Below are positions 17,586 to 26,202 of a DNA stretch of 64,000 nucleotides, piece by piece. Below the pieces are notes generated by a model that was not told where the DNA came from, searched no databases, and saw only the letters and a list, made by a program, of their open reading frames with translations. Within the stretch, counting starts at the first letter, position 1. Each line of letters starts with the position of its first letter. The stretch is from Paenibacillus sp. Root444D2. Lineage in GTDB: Bacteria; Bacillota; Bacilli; Paenibacillales; NBRC-103111. Where the stretch lies: the NCBI RefSeq assembly GCF_001426375.1, contig NZ_LMEO01000021.1, forward strand, positions 1-64,000, in the 5' to 3' direction. The position numbers were made by a program, and so were the translations under genes.

Positions 17586-18458
17586 ATGAGGCAAGGAGAC
17601 TTTGTTACCCGTAAATCCTATGGCGGCGACGTCATGTTTAAGATTGAGCGCATAGAGCAGCTGAAGGCTATCCTGCGCGGTGTGGATTATAGGCTGCTCG
17701 CGGATGCGCCTTTAGTGGATTTGACCATTTCAAATCCGACGGATGTCATGGATCATCCGCGATCGAGTTCACCCGAATTTCGGGAGTCGCTCCGGCGTCT
17801 GGCGGTATCCCAGTTGCAGCTGCAAGAGAAAAACCAACTCTCAATAAACCATAAACAAAATACCGATAAAAGCTACTTCGAAGTGCCTGGCAAAGTGCTG
17901 CACCTTGATGGTGATCCTACTTACTTACGTAAAAGTATGCAAATCTATGGGGAATTGCGTGTGCCTGCCGAGGGGTTTTATATTCCTGAAGCACAAATGG
18001 CGGATGCTCTTCACAGGCTGCTTCCACAAATTAAGCCGGACATTGTTGTTATTACCGGTCATGACGGAATACTTAAGCAGCGCAAGGGTGGAGGTCCAAG
18101 CAACCTTTCCAGCTATAAGAATTCACAAAACTTCGTAAACGCTGTACAGATCGCCAGACAGTATGAGCGTAATCGGGACTCCATGATTATTGTGGCTGGT
18201 GCTTGTCAGTCTCATTTTGAGGCCTTACTGAGGGCTGGAGCTAATTTTGCGAGTTCTCCTGCTCGTATCCTCATTCATGCCTTAGATCCGCTTTGTATCG
18301 CGGCTAAACTGTCATATACTTCCGTGAAGGAAACCATTTCCATGCTTGATATCGTTGACTTGACGGTGACAGGCTTAGAAGGATTAGGTGGGGTTGAGAC
18401 GAGAGGCAGCTATCGCATGGGGGTTCCGGGTATTCAACATACGGAAGATCATGCTTAA
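17586..18458 (+). CDS. yabG: YabG, sporulation-specific protease
   Basis: 290 residues. YabG is a SigK-dependent protease that processes spore coat proteins (SafA, SpoIVA, CotT, YeeK) in B. subtilis. The N-terminal GDFVTRKSYGGDVMFKI segment and the block GHDGILK...GGGPSNLSSYKNSQNFVNAV are family hallmarks, as is GACQSHFEALLRAGANFASSP (Cys/His). ATG 17586 is preceded by AGGAGGGG. It follows rsmA by 54 nt and is closed by a strong terminator. Confidence 0.95.
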   Translation: MRQGDFVTRKSYGGDVMFKIERIEQLKAILRGVDYRLLADAPLVDLTISNPTDVMDHPRSSSPEFRESLRRLAVSQLQLQEKNQLSINHKQNTDKSYFEVPGKVLHLDGDPTYLRKSMQIYGELRVPAEGFYIPEAQMADALHRLLPQIKPDIVVITGHDGILKQRKGGGPSNLSSYKNSQNFVNAVQIARQYERNRDSMIIVAGACQSHFEALLRAGANFASSPARILIHALDPLCIAAKLSYTSVKETISMLDIVDLTVTGLEGLGGVETRGSYRMGVPGIQHTEDHA

Positions 18459-18519
18459 ATATTCCTATGATACATGTAAAAAACAACATGGACCGACAAA
18501 ACATAGGGTATACAATATC

Positions 18520-18578
18520 AACACTTACCTGTCATTCGACTCCTTGGAGAGGGCTGACTGGGTAAGTGTTCTTTTTTT
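18520..18578 (+). terminator. intrinsic terminator after yabG
   Basis: AACACTTACC (18520-18529) pairs perfectly with GGTAAGTGTT (18561-18570), a 31-nt loop between them and seven T after. The loop is long for an ordinary terminator. Confidence 0.8.
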
Positions 18579-18657
18579 AGTGGAAAAGTGTGAATAATTT
18601 GCGAACTTTGGAGACAACCTGTAAGAGGGAGATTTCGAAAATTCAGCAAAAATGCCG

Positions 18658-18728
18658 TTGACAACAGGAATGTGGTGCTGATATAATATTTGACCTCGTT
18701 TGACATGCCTGTCTGAATGGGTTATAAT
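18658..18728 (+). promoter_or_regulatory. tandem consensus sigma-A promoters of veg
   Basis: First promoter: TTGACA (18658-18663), 18 nt, TATAAT (18682-18687). Second: TTGACA (18700-18705), 17 nt, TATAAT (18723-18728), a full consensus match. The veg gene of B. subtilis is famous for an equally strong promoter. Confidence 0.9.
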
Positions 18729-18755
18729 TAACTAGGAAAGAGGTGGTAGTTGACA

Positions 18756-19031
18756 ATGGCAAAAAATGCGCTGTTGGAGATCAAACGCAGTTTGGAGCCC
18801 CACGTTGGGCAGAAGATCATGTTAAGAGCGAATGGTGGCCGTCGAAAGACTGTCGAGCGTTCTGGTGTTTTAGAAGAAACCTACCCTTCTGTGTTTATTG
18901 TGAAATTAGATCAAGAATCCCACGCCTTTAAACGAGTGTCGTACAGCTACGCCGATATCCTTACTGAATCCGTTGAAGTTACCGTGTGTAATGACGATGG
19001 ACAGGTTCGTATCACCTACATCCAACATTAG
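18756..19031 (+). CDS. veg: Veg protein
   Basis: 91 residues, normal family length, sequence characteristic of Veg ([18 protein letters not shown] start; [23 protein letters not shown] middle). In B. subtilis Veg stimulates biofilm gene expression by counteracting SinR; mechanism uncertain. I chose ATG 18756 with GAGGTGG upstream; a TTG two codons earlier is possible. Two consensus promoters drive it and a terminator isolates it from sspF. Confidence 0.95.
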   Translation: MAKNALLEIKRSLEPHVGQKIMLRANGGRRKTVERSGVLEETYPSVFIVKLDQESHAFKRVSYSYADILTESVEVTVCNDDGQVRITYIQH

Positions 19032-19052
19032 CTTAATGCATTCCTATATGAG

Positions 19053-19076
19053 CAGACCCAGAGGGTCTGTTTTTGC
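19053..19076 (+). terminator. intrinsic terminator after veg
   Basis: CAGACCC-AGA-GGGTCTG followed by five T. Confidence 0.85.
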
Positions 19077-19080
19077 ATTT

Positions 19081-19109
19081 GAATGGACCTTATCGGGTTG
19101 GGCATACTA
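19081..19109 (+). promoter_or_regulatory. SigG-type promoter of sspF
   Basis: GAATG (19081-19085), 17 nt, CATACTA (19103-19109), fitting the forespore SigG pattern. sspF is a SigG-dependent gene in B. subtilis. Confidence 0.6.
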
Positions 19110-19136
19110 TAGCAAAACTCCAAGGAGGTTCCAATT

Positions 19137-19727
19137 ATGAGTCGCAGAAGAGGGATCATGTCCGAAAGCTTTAAATATGAATTAGCCAAAGATCTAGGGT
19201 TTTATGATGTGGTGCAGCGTGAGGGTTGGGAGGGCATCCGAACGAAGGATGCAGGGAACATGGTGAAGCGTGCGATCCAAATTGCTCAGGAACAGCTGGT
19301 GAAACAGTATAACCCTGCGGCTTCTACCGTCAACCAGACGCAATCAGCGAACAGTCAGCAAAGTAACATTCAACCTAACTATAGTCAGCCTACCTTCAAT
19401 CAAACTAACTACAGTCAAACTAACTACAGTCAAACTTCTTCCAATCCGTCTAACTACAATCCGTCGAATTATAATCAGTCCAACTATCAATCTGTATCTT
19501 CCCAACAACCCTATTCGCAGCCTCAATCAAGCTTTAATCAGAACGTATACAGTGGAACGCAGCAAACGCAATCTTCCTATACACCTGCTGCCTACACACC
19601 GAATACGACCAATGTAAATACCTATAGATCTTCTAATCCAATACAACCTAATGCAGCGGTTTTCAATCAAATAATTACTGGATCGCAGGAAGAAACGCAA
19701 GCGGGACAGCGTCCCTTCTACAGCTAA
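19137..19727 (+). CDS. sspF: SspF-like small acid-soluble spore protein with long Q/N-rich tail
   Basis: 196 residues, about three times normal SspF (~61). Residues 1-61 match the alpha/beta-type SASP SspF closely ([20 protein letters not shown].., then [17 protein letters not shown]), the DNA-coating spore protein that follows veg in B. subtilis. Residues ~62-196 are a low-complexity tail of Asn, Gln, Ser, Tyr, Thr and Pro with quasi-repeats such as NYSQT and SNYNP. The reading frame is continuous and ends at a terminator, so the tail is part of the gene. A SigG-type promoter and AAGGAGG binding site precede it. Tail function unknown. Confidence 0.9.
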   Translation: MSRRRGIMSESFKYELAKDLGFYDVVQREGWEGIRTKDAGNMVKRAIQIAQEQLVKQYNPAASTVNQTQSANSQQSNIQPNYSQPTFNQTNYSQTNYSQTSSNPSNYNPSNYNQSNYQSVSSQQPYSQPQSSFNQNVYSGTQQTQSSYTPAAYTPNTTNVNTYRSSNPIQPNAAVFNQIITGSQEETQAGQRPFYS

Positions 19728-19751
19728 AGCGAATGCTTTAGCTTTTTTTTT
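19722..19751 (+). terminator. intrinsic terminator after sspF
   Basis: AGCTAAAGC-GAAT-GCTTTAGCT followed by a long T tract; the stem overlaps the stop codon. Confidence 0.88.
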
Positions 19752-19802
19752 GCGCTTTTGTTATAATATTTTAACGGCAAACGAGCAAAAGAAGGTGATC
19801 TG

Positions 19803-20657
19803 ATGAAGATTTTTGAAAAAGCACCGGCTAAAATCAATTTATCCCTTGATGTTTTACATAAAAGATCGGACGGTTACCATGAAGTTGAGATGGTCATGAC
19901 AATGGTAGATCTAGCAGATCGGATCGAAATGCAGGAGCTTTCGCGGGACACCATCATCATTTCCAGTCAGGCGGGTTATATTCCGCTCGATGAGAAGAAT
20001 TTAGCCTTTCAGGCGGCACGCCTTATTAAAGATCGATACGACGTCAAACAGGGTGTGTACATCCACTTGGACAAGCAGATCCCCGTAGCAGCGGGTCTAG
20101 CAGGGGGCAGCAGCGATGCGGCAGCTACACTTAGAGGTTTGAATCGGCTCTGGAACTTAAACATCCCTATGGAAGAGCTGCAGGTGCTTGGAGCGGAGCT
20201 TGGCTCGGATGTACCCTTTTGTGTAACGGGAGGGACGGCTGTCGCTAGAGGACGCGGAGAGAAGCTGGAAGCGATCGTCTCGCCGCCTCAGTGCTGGGTC
20301 GTACTTGCGAAGCCGCCTATCAATGTGTCCACATCGGAGATTTACGGGAAGCTGAATGCTCGGGAGATTAAGCATCATCCTTCGACGGAAGGTGTGCTAA
20401 ACGCGATTCGGGAGAAGCGATTCGATCAGCTTTGCGGAAGCCTCGGCAATGTTCTTGAGGAAGTGACGCTGGACCTTTATCCTGAGGTGAGACATCTCAA
20501 AGAATGCATGCAGAGGCTTGGTGCGGATGGTGTGTTGATGTCGGGCAGCGGGCCGACGGTATTCGGTCTCGTATCCAAGGAAGCGAAGGTGCCCCGCATT
20601 TATAACGGACTGCGTGGATTTTGTAAGGACGTTTACGCAGTGCGGATGTTGACGTAG
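19803..20657 (+). CDS. ispE: 4-diphosphocytidyl-2-C-methyl-D-erythritol kinase
   Basis: Phosphorylates CDP-ME in the MEP route to isoprenoids. 284 residues, GHMP kinase fold: [12 protein letters not shown] (residues 7-18), ATP-binding [15 protein letters not shown] (about 97-111) and the C-terminal [11 protein letters not shown] (about 245-255). Start ATG 19803 has GAAGGTGATC upstream. Same position as in B. subtilis (sspF-ispE-purR). Closed by a terminator. Confidence 0.96.
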   Translation: MKIFEKAPAKINLSLDVLHKRSDGYHEVEMVMTMVDLADRIEMQELSRDTIIISSQAGYIPLDEKNLAFQAARLIKDRYDVKQGVYIHLDKQIPVAAGLAGGSSDAAATLRGLNRLWNLNIPMEELQVLGAELGSDVPFCVTGGTAVARGRGEKLEAIVSPPQCWVVLAKPPINVSTSEIYGKLNAREIKHHPSTEGVLNAIREKRFDQLCGSLGNVLEEVTLDLYPEVRHLKECMQRLGADGVLMSGSGPTVFGLVSKEAKVPRIYNGLRGFCKDVYAVRMLT

Positions 20658-20675
20658 ATGAAGTAGGACGGTTGC

Positions 20676-20699
20676 AGGGCCCGCGAAGGGCTCTTTTTC
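20676..20699 (+). terminator. intrinsic terminator after ispE
   Basis: AGGGCCC-GCGAA-GGGCTCT with one G-U pair, followed by five T. Confidence 0.75.
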
Positions 20700-20855
20700 A
20701 TTGAATAGAGGGTGAACTTAGATTTTAGCCACTCCATAAAACGTGTCAGATTGATGTTAAGTTGATGTTAATATAATTTTCATGAGAAGCTTGAATAAAT
20801 ACGTATAAAAATGGTATATTTTCATTATAATATTCGGATTTTTGGGGGTAGTGCG

Positions 20856-21692
20856 ATGAAAAAGTTGAAAAGGAGCGCTAGGCTGGTGGAAATGACGCAA
20901 TATTTGTTATTCCGCCCCCATTCGTTAATCCCTTTAACGACTTTTGCCGAGCGTTACAACTCTGCTAAATCCTCCATTAGTGAAGATTTAGCGATCATCA
21001 AGGAAGTATTTGAAGAAGAAGGACTAGGCGAGCTGAATACGCTTGCTGGGGCTGCTGGAGGTGTGAAGTTTTCACCAAAAGTGCCTAAGGAAGTATCACT
21101 GAAATTTATACAGAACCTTTGTTTACAACTGCAGCAGCCAGAGCGGATTCTTCCAGGCGGTTATTTGTATATGTCAGATATTATGGGGCAGCCCCAATAT
21201 TTGAATGAAATTGGCAAGACGTTTGCATCCGCTTTCGCTGGTCGTGATATTGATGTAATTATGACCGTAGAAACGAAAGGCATTCCACTCGCTTATGCGA
21301 CGGCAACTTATATGAATCTGCCTGTTGTGATTGTCCGCAGGGACAGTCGTGTGACGGAAGGGTCAGCGGTTAGCATCAACTATGTTTCAGGTTCCAACAA
21401 GCGGATCCAGACGATGTCACTCGCTAGGCGTGCTTTGAAAGAAGAGTCAAAGGTGCTTATCATTGATGATTTCATGCATGTTGGAGGTACCATCCACGGT
21501 ATGATGGATTTGTTAGCGGAATTCAAAGCCTCGGTTCAAGGGGTTGGTGTATTCATGGAGTCTTGTGAGGTTGAAGAGCATTTGGTCGATCACTACGTAT
21601 CGCTTGCTCGTTTATACGGCGTAGATTCCAAGACGAAACAAATCACGGTAGAGCCAGGCAACTATTTTGACAGTAAAAAAGGAGATTCGTAA
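20856..21692 (+). CDS. purR: PurR, purine operon repressor
   Basis: 278 residues. N-terminal winged helix (about 1-75) and a type I phosphoribosyltransferase-like domain binding PRPP, with [12 protein letters not shown] (about 204-215) as the PRPP loop. Represses purine biosynthesis genes; PRPP relieves it. I chose ATG 20856 ([10 protein letters not shown], as in B. subtilis) after GGGGGTAG; the ORF opens 15 codons earlier. It is followed 4 nt later by ridA, whose presence next to purR is conserved. Confidence 0.96.
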   Translation: MKKLKRSARLVEMTQYLLFRPHSLIPLTTFAERYNSAKSSISEDLAIIKEVFEEEGLGELNTLAGAAGGVKFSPKVPKEVSLKFIQNLCLQLQQPERILPGGYLYMSDIMGQPQYLNEIGKTFASAFAGRDIDVIMTVETKGIPLAYATATYMNLPVVIVRRDSRVTEGSAVSINYVSGSNKRIQTMSLARRALKEESKVLIIDDFMHVGGTIHGMMDLLAEFKASVQGVGVFMESCEVEEHLVDHYVSLARLYGVDSKTKQITVEPGNYFDSKKGDS

Positions 21693-21696
21693 AACG

Positions 21697-22080
21697 ATGG
21701 AACTTATTTCAACAACAGCAGCACCTGCTGCTATCGGACCTTACTCGCAAGCGGTAAAGCTTGGTAACCTCCTCTTTACTTCCGGACAAATTCCACTTGG
21801 CTTGGATGGACAGATTGTACAGGGTGGAATCAAGGAACAGGCCCATCAAGTGTTCGCGAATTTGAAGGGTGTGCTTGAAGCAGCAGGTTCATCATTTGAT
21901 CAAGTTGTGAAAGCGACGGTTTTTTTGAAGGATATGAATCAGTTTGCAGAGCTGAATGAAATTTATGGTTCGTACTTTGGTGACCACAAACCGGCTAGAT
22001 CCACTGTCGAAGTGGCCAGATTACCCCGTGATGTTTTTGTCGAAATCGAGTTAATTGCTGTGATTTCTGTCGAAATTTAA
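21697..22080 (+). CDS. ridA: RidA family enamine/imine deaminase (YabJ)
   Basis: 127 residues. RidA hydrolyses reactive 2-aminoacrylate and other imines from PLP enzymes. Family blocks seen: [11 protein letters not shown] (about 10-20), LFTSGQIPL, and the conserved C-terminal [18 protein letters not shown] (about 102-119) with the ligand-binding Arg. In B. subtilis YabJ is needed for full PurR action. ATG 21697 follows AAAGGAG and a short gap after purR; in-frame upstream start codons overlap purR. Confidence 0.95.
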   Translation: MELISTTAAPAAIGPYSQAVKLGNLLFTSGQIPLGLDGQIVQGGIKEQAHQVFANLKGVLEAAGSSFDQVVKATVFLKDMNQFAELNEIYGSYFGDHKPARSTVEVARLPRDVFVEIELIAVISVEI

Positions 22081-22128
22081 CAGTAACATTAAGATTGTAT
22101 AAAATTATCGAAAATTTCAAAAAAAGAA

Positions 22129-22157
22129 GAAGGAATTTGCACGACGATGTGGAATAT
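22129..22157 (+). promoter_or_regulatory. SigH promoter of spoVG
   Basis: GAAGGAATT (22129-22137), 11 nt, GTGGAATAT (22149-22157) fits the SigH consensus RnAGGAwww-N11/12-RnnGAATww at every defined position. spoVG is a textbook SigH-dependent, AbrB-repressed gene in B. subtilis. The A/T-rich segment just upstream (22095-22128) could be AbrB target DNA. Confidence 0.85.
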
Positions 22158-22192
22158 TACACCCAAGTCTCAGAGATGGAAAAAGGTGGTGA

Positions 22193-22483
<291 letters not shown>

Positions 22484-22494
22484 TTCAGATTATT

Positions 22495-22522
22495 GAGAGA
22501 GCCCTTGGGCTCTCTTTTCTTT
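22495..22522 (+). terminator. intrinsic terminator after spoVG
   Basis: GAGAGCC-CTTG-GGCTCTC followed by a T-rich tract. Confidence 0.85.
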
Positions 22523-22614
22523 TGGGTGGTATTGATGCTATATTTGGTTGAAGAACTCATCAATTATACATATAGTAGTGTGTAACTATTTATATTAAAG
22601 GGGTTGAATGTTAG

Positions 22615-24018
22615 TTGAAACTCATGGGGATCGTACTGGCCGCAGGACAAGGTAAACGCATGAAATCGAAGCTATACAAGGTGCTTCATCCGGTTGTAGG
22701 TAAGCCAATGGTGGAACACGTTGTGGACACGCTGCAGCATATAGAAGTAACAAAAACACTCGTCATTGTTGGATTCGGGGCCGAAGCCGTGAAGGGACAT
22801 CTGGGAGATCGAGTGGAGTACGCTTTACAGGAGCAGCAGTTGGGAACGGGTCATGCTGTTCTTCAAGCGAAAGATGCTCTTGGCGAAGAGGAAGGGATGA
22901 CTGTTGTCATTTGCGGCGATACACCGTTGATTTCGGAAGCCACCTTGATGAGCACCATTGAGCTGCATGAGCTGTCTGGAGCGTCTGCGACAATTCTTAC
23001 AGCCAAACTCGATGAGCCGCATGGTTATGGACGCATTATTCGCGGTGAAGACGGCCGAGTAGCACGGATTGTCGAGCAGAAGGACTGCAGCAGCGAGGAA
23101 GCAGCAGTTCAGGAGATCAACACAGGCACTTATATTTTCGATAATCGGAAACTGTTCAAGGCCTTAGCGTCGGTTACGAACAATAATACGCAAAATGAAT
23201 ACTATCTGACTGATGTCATTGGGATTATGACAGGCGGAGGAGAAGTTGTTCAAGGCTATTGCATGGAGGACAGCGCAGAATCGATCGGTGTGAACGATCG
23301 TGTGGCACTTGCTGAGGCCGAGCGGTTATTCAAAGCGCGTATTAACCGTGAGCACATGCTGAACGGGGTTACGATTGTAGATCCATTGAATACGTATATT
23401 GAGAAAGATGTTACCATCGGCATGGATACGGTACTGCTGCCGGGTACTATTTTACGGGGTCGTACGGTTATTGGGGAACAATGTACAATTGGACCGCAAA
23501 CGGAAATTATCGACTCGACGATTAGGGATGAGGTTACGATTAAACAATCCGTCCTTCAGGATGCCTATGTGGATAATGAGGCCAGTGTGGGGCCGTTTGC
23601 TTATTTGAGACCTGGCGCTAATATTGGGAAGCAAGTGAAAATTGGCGACTTTGTTGAGATTAAGAACGCGACACTGGGTGAGGGATCGAAAGTTTCTCAT
23701 TTAAGCTATGTAGGGGATGCTGTTGTTGGCACGAATGTAAACATCGGCTGCGGCGCCATTACCGTGAACTACGACGGATTCAATAAGAGTTTAACGGAAA
23801 TTGGCGATGATGCCTTTGTGGGCAGTAATGTGAATTTGATTGCTCCTGTGAAAATCGGCAAGGGCGCATATGTTGTTGCAGGTTCAACAATTACACATTC
23901 CGTAGATGATGGGGATCTAGCAATTGCTCGCGAGAGACAATCGAACAAGTCTGGCTATGCTGATAAAATTAGAGCGCGGGCTAAAGCGAAGAAGGAAAAT
24001 AAACAAAACAAAGAGTAA
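22615..24018 (+). CDS. glmU: bifunctional UDP-GlcNAc pyrophosphorylase / glucosamine-1-P acetyltransferase
   Basis: 467 residues. The N-terminal uridyltransferase carries LAAGQGKRMKSKLYKVLHP (about 9-27) and ICGDTPL (about 100-106); the C-terminal half is a left-handed beta-helix with hexapeptide repeats and the SHLSYVGDAVVG and CGAITVNYDG blocks of the acetyltransferase. Makes UDP-GlcNAc for peptidoglycan. Start chosen as TTG 22615 with AAAGGGG 11 nt upstream; ATG 22624 is the alternative. The prs gene that follows glmU in B. subtilis is missing here. Confidence 0.95.
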   Translation: MKLMGIVLAAGQGKRMKSKLYKVLHPVVGKPMVEHVVDTLQHIEVTKTLVIVGFGAEAVKGHLGDRVEYALQEQQLGTGHAVLQAKDALGEEEGMTVVICGDTPLISEATLMSTIELHELSGASATILTAKLDEPHGYGRIIRGEDGRVARIVEQKDCSSEEAAVQEINTGTYIFDNRKLFKALASVTNNNTQNEYYLTDVIGIMTGGGEVVQGYCMEDSAESIGVNDRVALAEAERLFKARINREHMLNGVTIVDPLNTYIEKDVTIGMDTVLLPGTILRGRTVIGEQCTIGPQTEIIDSTIRDEVTIKQSVLQDAYVDNEASVGPFAYLRPGANIGKQVKIGDFVEIKNATLGEGSKVSHLSYVGDAVVGTNVNIGCGAITVNYDGFNKSLTEIGDDAFVGSNVNLIAPVKIGKGAYVVAGSTITHSVDDGDLAIARERQSNKSGYADKIRARAKAKKENKQNKE

Positions 24019-24170
24019 TTCACAACATAGGAACGGTAAATCTCACTTTGTGAGGATGAAATTGGATGGAACTTCTTGAGGTTGGGTAGGCTATGAACTA
24101 GCTGTTATCCACTTGGCACTGCTTATTCAAGCGAGGTGCTGAGCAAAACCCTTAGGAGGTTCTTTTTCTT
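24019..24170 (+). other. non-coding leader of ctc at the position where prs would lie
   Basis: 152 nt without coding potential. It can form a hairpin GCAC-T-GCTT-ATTC-AAGC-GAG-GTGC around 24117-24140, just upstream of the ctc binding site. It could be a leader for L25 autoregulation, but I do not recognise a family. Confidence 0.35.
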
Positions 24171-24818
24171 ATGGCATTTTCATTAAAAGCGGAATCCCGC
24201 AAAGAAACAACGAAATCAGATATTAAACAACTGCGTATCCAAGGTAGAATACCTGCAGTTGTATATGGCCAAAAGGTGGGCTCTGCGGTCATTACGGTTG
24301 ATCAAAAAGAATTACTAGCGCTGTTACGCCAAAATCCTCATGCTATTATTGATTTGGATATGCCAGACGGAAGTGGCAAGCAACCCGTGATGATCCACGA
24401 GATCCAGCGTGACAAACTTAAACGAGAGCGGCTGCTACATATCGATTTTCATCAAATTAATATGGATGAGCCTGTTAAAACGATTGTTAGCTTGGAATTC
24501 ATTGGTGAGGCTGAAGGGGCCAAAGAAGGCGGCATTGTTCAAATTCAGATGCATGAGCTGGAGATTCGATGCTTGCCCAATCAGATCCCAAGTTCGATCA
24601 AGGTGGACATTTCGAACATCGGACTCGGAGATAACTTATTAGTAAACCAACTCACTATCCCTGCGGGGATTGAAGTGAAGTCTGAGTCTAACGATTTAAT
24701 TCTCACGATTCTTGCGCCTCAGAAAGAGACTGCTGTAGAAGAGCCAGCAAATAATGAAGAGAAGGTTGGACAAGCGGAAACATCGAACGAGGCTGCGACT
24801 GAAGGCCAGCCGGTATAG
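24171..24818 (+). CDS. rplY: ribosomal protein bL25 / general stress protein Ctc
   Basis: 215 residues of the long (CTC/TL5) form of bL25, binding 5S rRNA. N-terminal L25 domain (about 1-92; SRKETTKSDIKQLRIQG, AVVYGQKVG), C-terminal TL5 beta domain (about 98-185; VSLEFIGEAEGAKEGGI) and an acidic low-complexity tail (about 186-215). In B. subtilis Ctc is a SigB-dependent stress variant. ATG 24171 follows AGGAGG. The gene order ctc-pth-fin-mfd is conserved. Confidence 0.95.
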   Translation: MAFSLKAESRKETTKSDIKQLRIQGRIPAVVYGQKVGSAVITVDQKELLALLRQNPHAIIDLDMPDGSGKQPVMIHEIQRDKLKRERLLHIDFHQINMDEPVKTIVSLEFIGEAEGAKEGGIVQIQMHELEIRCLPNQIPSSIKVDISNIGLGDNLLVNQLTIPAGIEVKSESNDLILTILAPQKETAVEEPANNEEKVGQAETSNEAATEGQPV

Positions 24819-24835
24819 ATCAAACGAACGAGAAG

Positions 24836-24868
24836 GAACCCTCACATCTATGTAGAGGGTGTCCTTTA
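24836..24868 (+). terminator. probable terminator after ctc
   Basis: ACCCTC-ACAT and ATGT-A-GAGGGT form a stem with one bulged A; the following GTCCTTTATT is only a weak T tract. Confidence 0.6.
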
Positions 24869-24886
24869 TTACTGTGTTGTAAGCGC

Positions 24887-25087
24887 TTAATATCCGGGCC
24901 GCGAAAGAAAAACGTGAGTATTTCGGTTGTAGAATGTATTATTTACTTTGATAAAATACAAGGTGTAGATTTCAATGAAGCCTATATCCTTATGTACATT
25001 TTGATAGTATACTTGGACGGGAATACAGGATTCAGCATGATCTTGAAAATGAAGATCGGTTGTAAGCTGTTGACCATTTAAATACAT
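24887..25087 (-). CDS. small hypothetical protein
   Basis: 66 residues on the minus strand, filling most of the gap between ctc and pth. Sequence has a plausible protein character (two Cys-free beta-like segments, ending HVFLSRPGY) and starts at ATG 25087 with a weak GGTGA upstream. I do not recognise a family. It has no paralogue in the window and no operon partner. It could be a conserved small Paenibacillaceae gene or a chance open frame. Confidence 0.4.
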   Translation of the reverse strand: MYLNGQQLTTDLHFQDHAESCIPVQVYYQNVHKDIGFIEIYTLYFIKVNNTFYNRNTHVFLSRPGY

Positions 25088-25208
25088 ATGACTGATTCAC
25101 CCACAGCTTTAAATTTGATGGTTCGTTTTCATATAGGTAAACAATAACCTCTAGATGATGGTTCCGCAAAGGATTTTTTAGTTTAACTTTAGGAGGATTT
25201 AGAAGAAA

Positions 25209-25769
25209 ATGAAATGTTTTATTGGACTAGGTAATCCGGGAAAACAATATGAGATGAATCGACACAATGTTGGTTTCATGGCCATTGACCGTTTTGCTGC
25301 CAAATGGGGTATTACTTCTTTTCAAAATAAAAGTAAGGGTCTTCTAGGCGAAGGTGTGGTCAATGGAACGAAGGTATATTTACTTAAACCGATGACTTAT
25401 ATGAATCTTTCGGGCGAATCCATGCGAGCGTTCTTGGACTTTTATAAAGCAAAACTGGAAGACGTTATGATTGTTTATGATGATATGGATACATCATTCG
25501 GTCAAATTCGACTCCGTTATCAAGGCAGCCCTGGTGGTCATAATGGAATTAAATCTATTATTCAGCATGCTGGTACGCAAAGCTTCAACCGAATTCGAGT
25601 GGGTGTGAACAGGCCAGCGCCCGGCTATAATATTGCCGATTATGTCTTATCTAACTTTTCCAAAGACGAGATGAAATCGATAGATGAGGTACTGGACCTC
25701 ACTTGCGAAGCCATGCTGTTCAGTCTGAGTGAGTCATTCGAAAAGACGATGGCGAAGTTCAATAAATAA
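25209..25769 (+). CDS. pth: peptidyl-tRNA hydrolase
   Basis: Releases tRNA from prematurely dropped peptidyl-tRNA. 186 residues. The N-terminal IGLGNPGKQYEMNRHNVGF carries the catalytic His (H19), and the LKPMTYMNLSG (about 60-70), YDDMD and GGHNGIKSI blocks are complete. B. subtilis pth is also called spoVC. ATG 25209 has AGGAGG 12 nt upstream. Confidence 0.97.
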   Translation: MKCFIGLGNPGKQYEMNRHNVGFMAIDRFAAKWGITSFQNKSKGLLGEGVVNGTKVYLLKPMTYMNLSGESMRAFLDFYKAKLEDVMIVYDDMDTSFGQIRLRYQGSPGGHNGIKSIIQHAGTQSFNRIRVGVNRPAPGYNIADYVLSNFSKDEMKSIDEVLDLTCEAMLFSLSESFEKTMAKFNK

Positions 25770-25835
25770 GTGAAGTCATCTGCTTCAGACTCATTGTATG
25801 CAAGTTCGCTATTCGAAAATGACAATGGCACATTC

Positions 25836-25865
25836 GGCTAATTTCTCTGAAGAATGGTCATACTA
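25836..25865 (+). promoter_or_regulatory. probable SigF-type promoter of fin
   Basis: GGCTA (25836-25840), 15 nt, GGTCATACTA (25856-25865). The -10 fits GGNNANANTA fully, the -35 only partly. fin is SigF/SigG-controlled in B. subtilis. Confidence 0.55.
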
Positions 25866-25900
25866 GGATGTAATCGAATAGTCGAAGGAGGCATACATAT

Positions 25901-26128
25901 ATGATTAAGTATATTTGCAGACATTGTCATACCTTTGTTGGGGAAATTAATCAGGAATCGATCACGGAGCAGCAGTTAGGCTTCCATTTCTTGACCCCCG
26001 ATGAGCGTAGAGATATAATATCGTATAACACGAATGGAGATGTTACGGTAAGGGTCGTTTGTGACTACTGTCGTGAGGCGCTAGATGCAAACCCAGAACT
26101 GTCCCTGCTGGCAAGTCCGTTGCAGTAA
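25901..26128 (+). CDS. fin: Fin, anti-SigF factor
   Basis: 75 residues. Fin (YabK) binds SigF and promotes the switch from SigF to SigG in the forespore. Zinc-binding cysteine pairs CRHC (C6, C9) and CDYC (about 54-57) frame the conserved LGFHFLTPDERRDII helix. Position between pth and mfd is conserved. A SigF-like promoter lies upstream and a terminator follows. With Gin at the other end of the window, both small zinc anti-sigma factors of the forespore are present. Confidence 0.94.
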   Translation: MIKYICRHCHTFVGEINQESITEQQLGFHFLTPDERRDIISYNTNGDVTVRVVCDYCREALDANPELSLLASPLQ

Positions 26129-26152
26129 AATTGATGAAGATAAAGAGTTAAT

Positions 26153-26184
26153 AGCCGAGGCAAGTGTGCCGAGGCTTCTTTTTG
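26153..26184 (+). terminator. intrinsic terminator after fin
   Basis: AGCC-GA-GGCA-AGTG-TGCC-GA-GGCT: two 4-bp helices separated by a GA/GA internal loop (possible tandem sheared G-A pairs), then a T tract. It sits directly ahead of mfd. Confidence 0.7.
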
Positions 26185-26202
26185 TGAGGGGAGTGTACTT
26201 GT

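Noticed and set aside
19396..19450. CRISPR-like tandem repeats inside sspF
   Set aside because: Short in-frame coding repeats without spacers; they encode the Q/N-rich tail.
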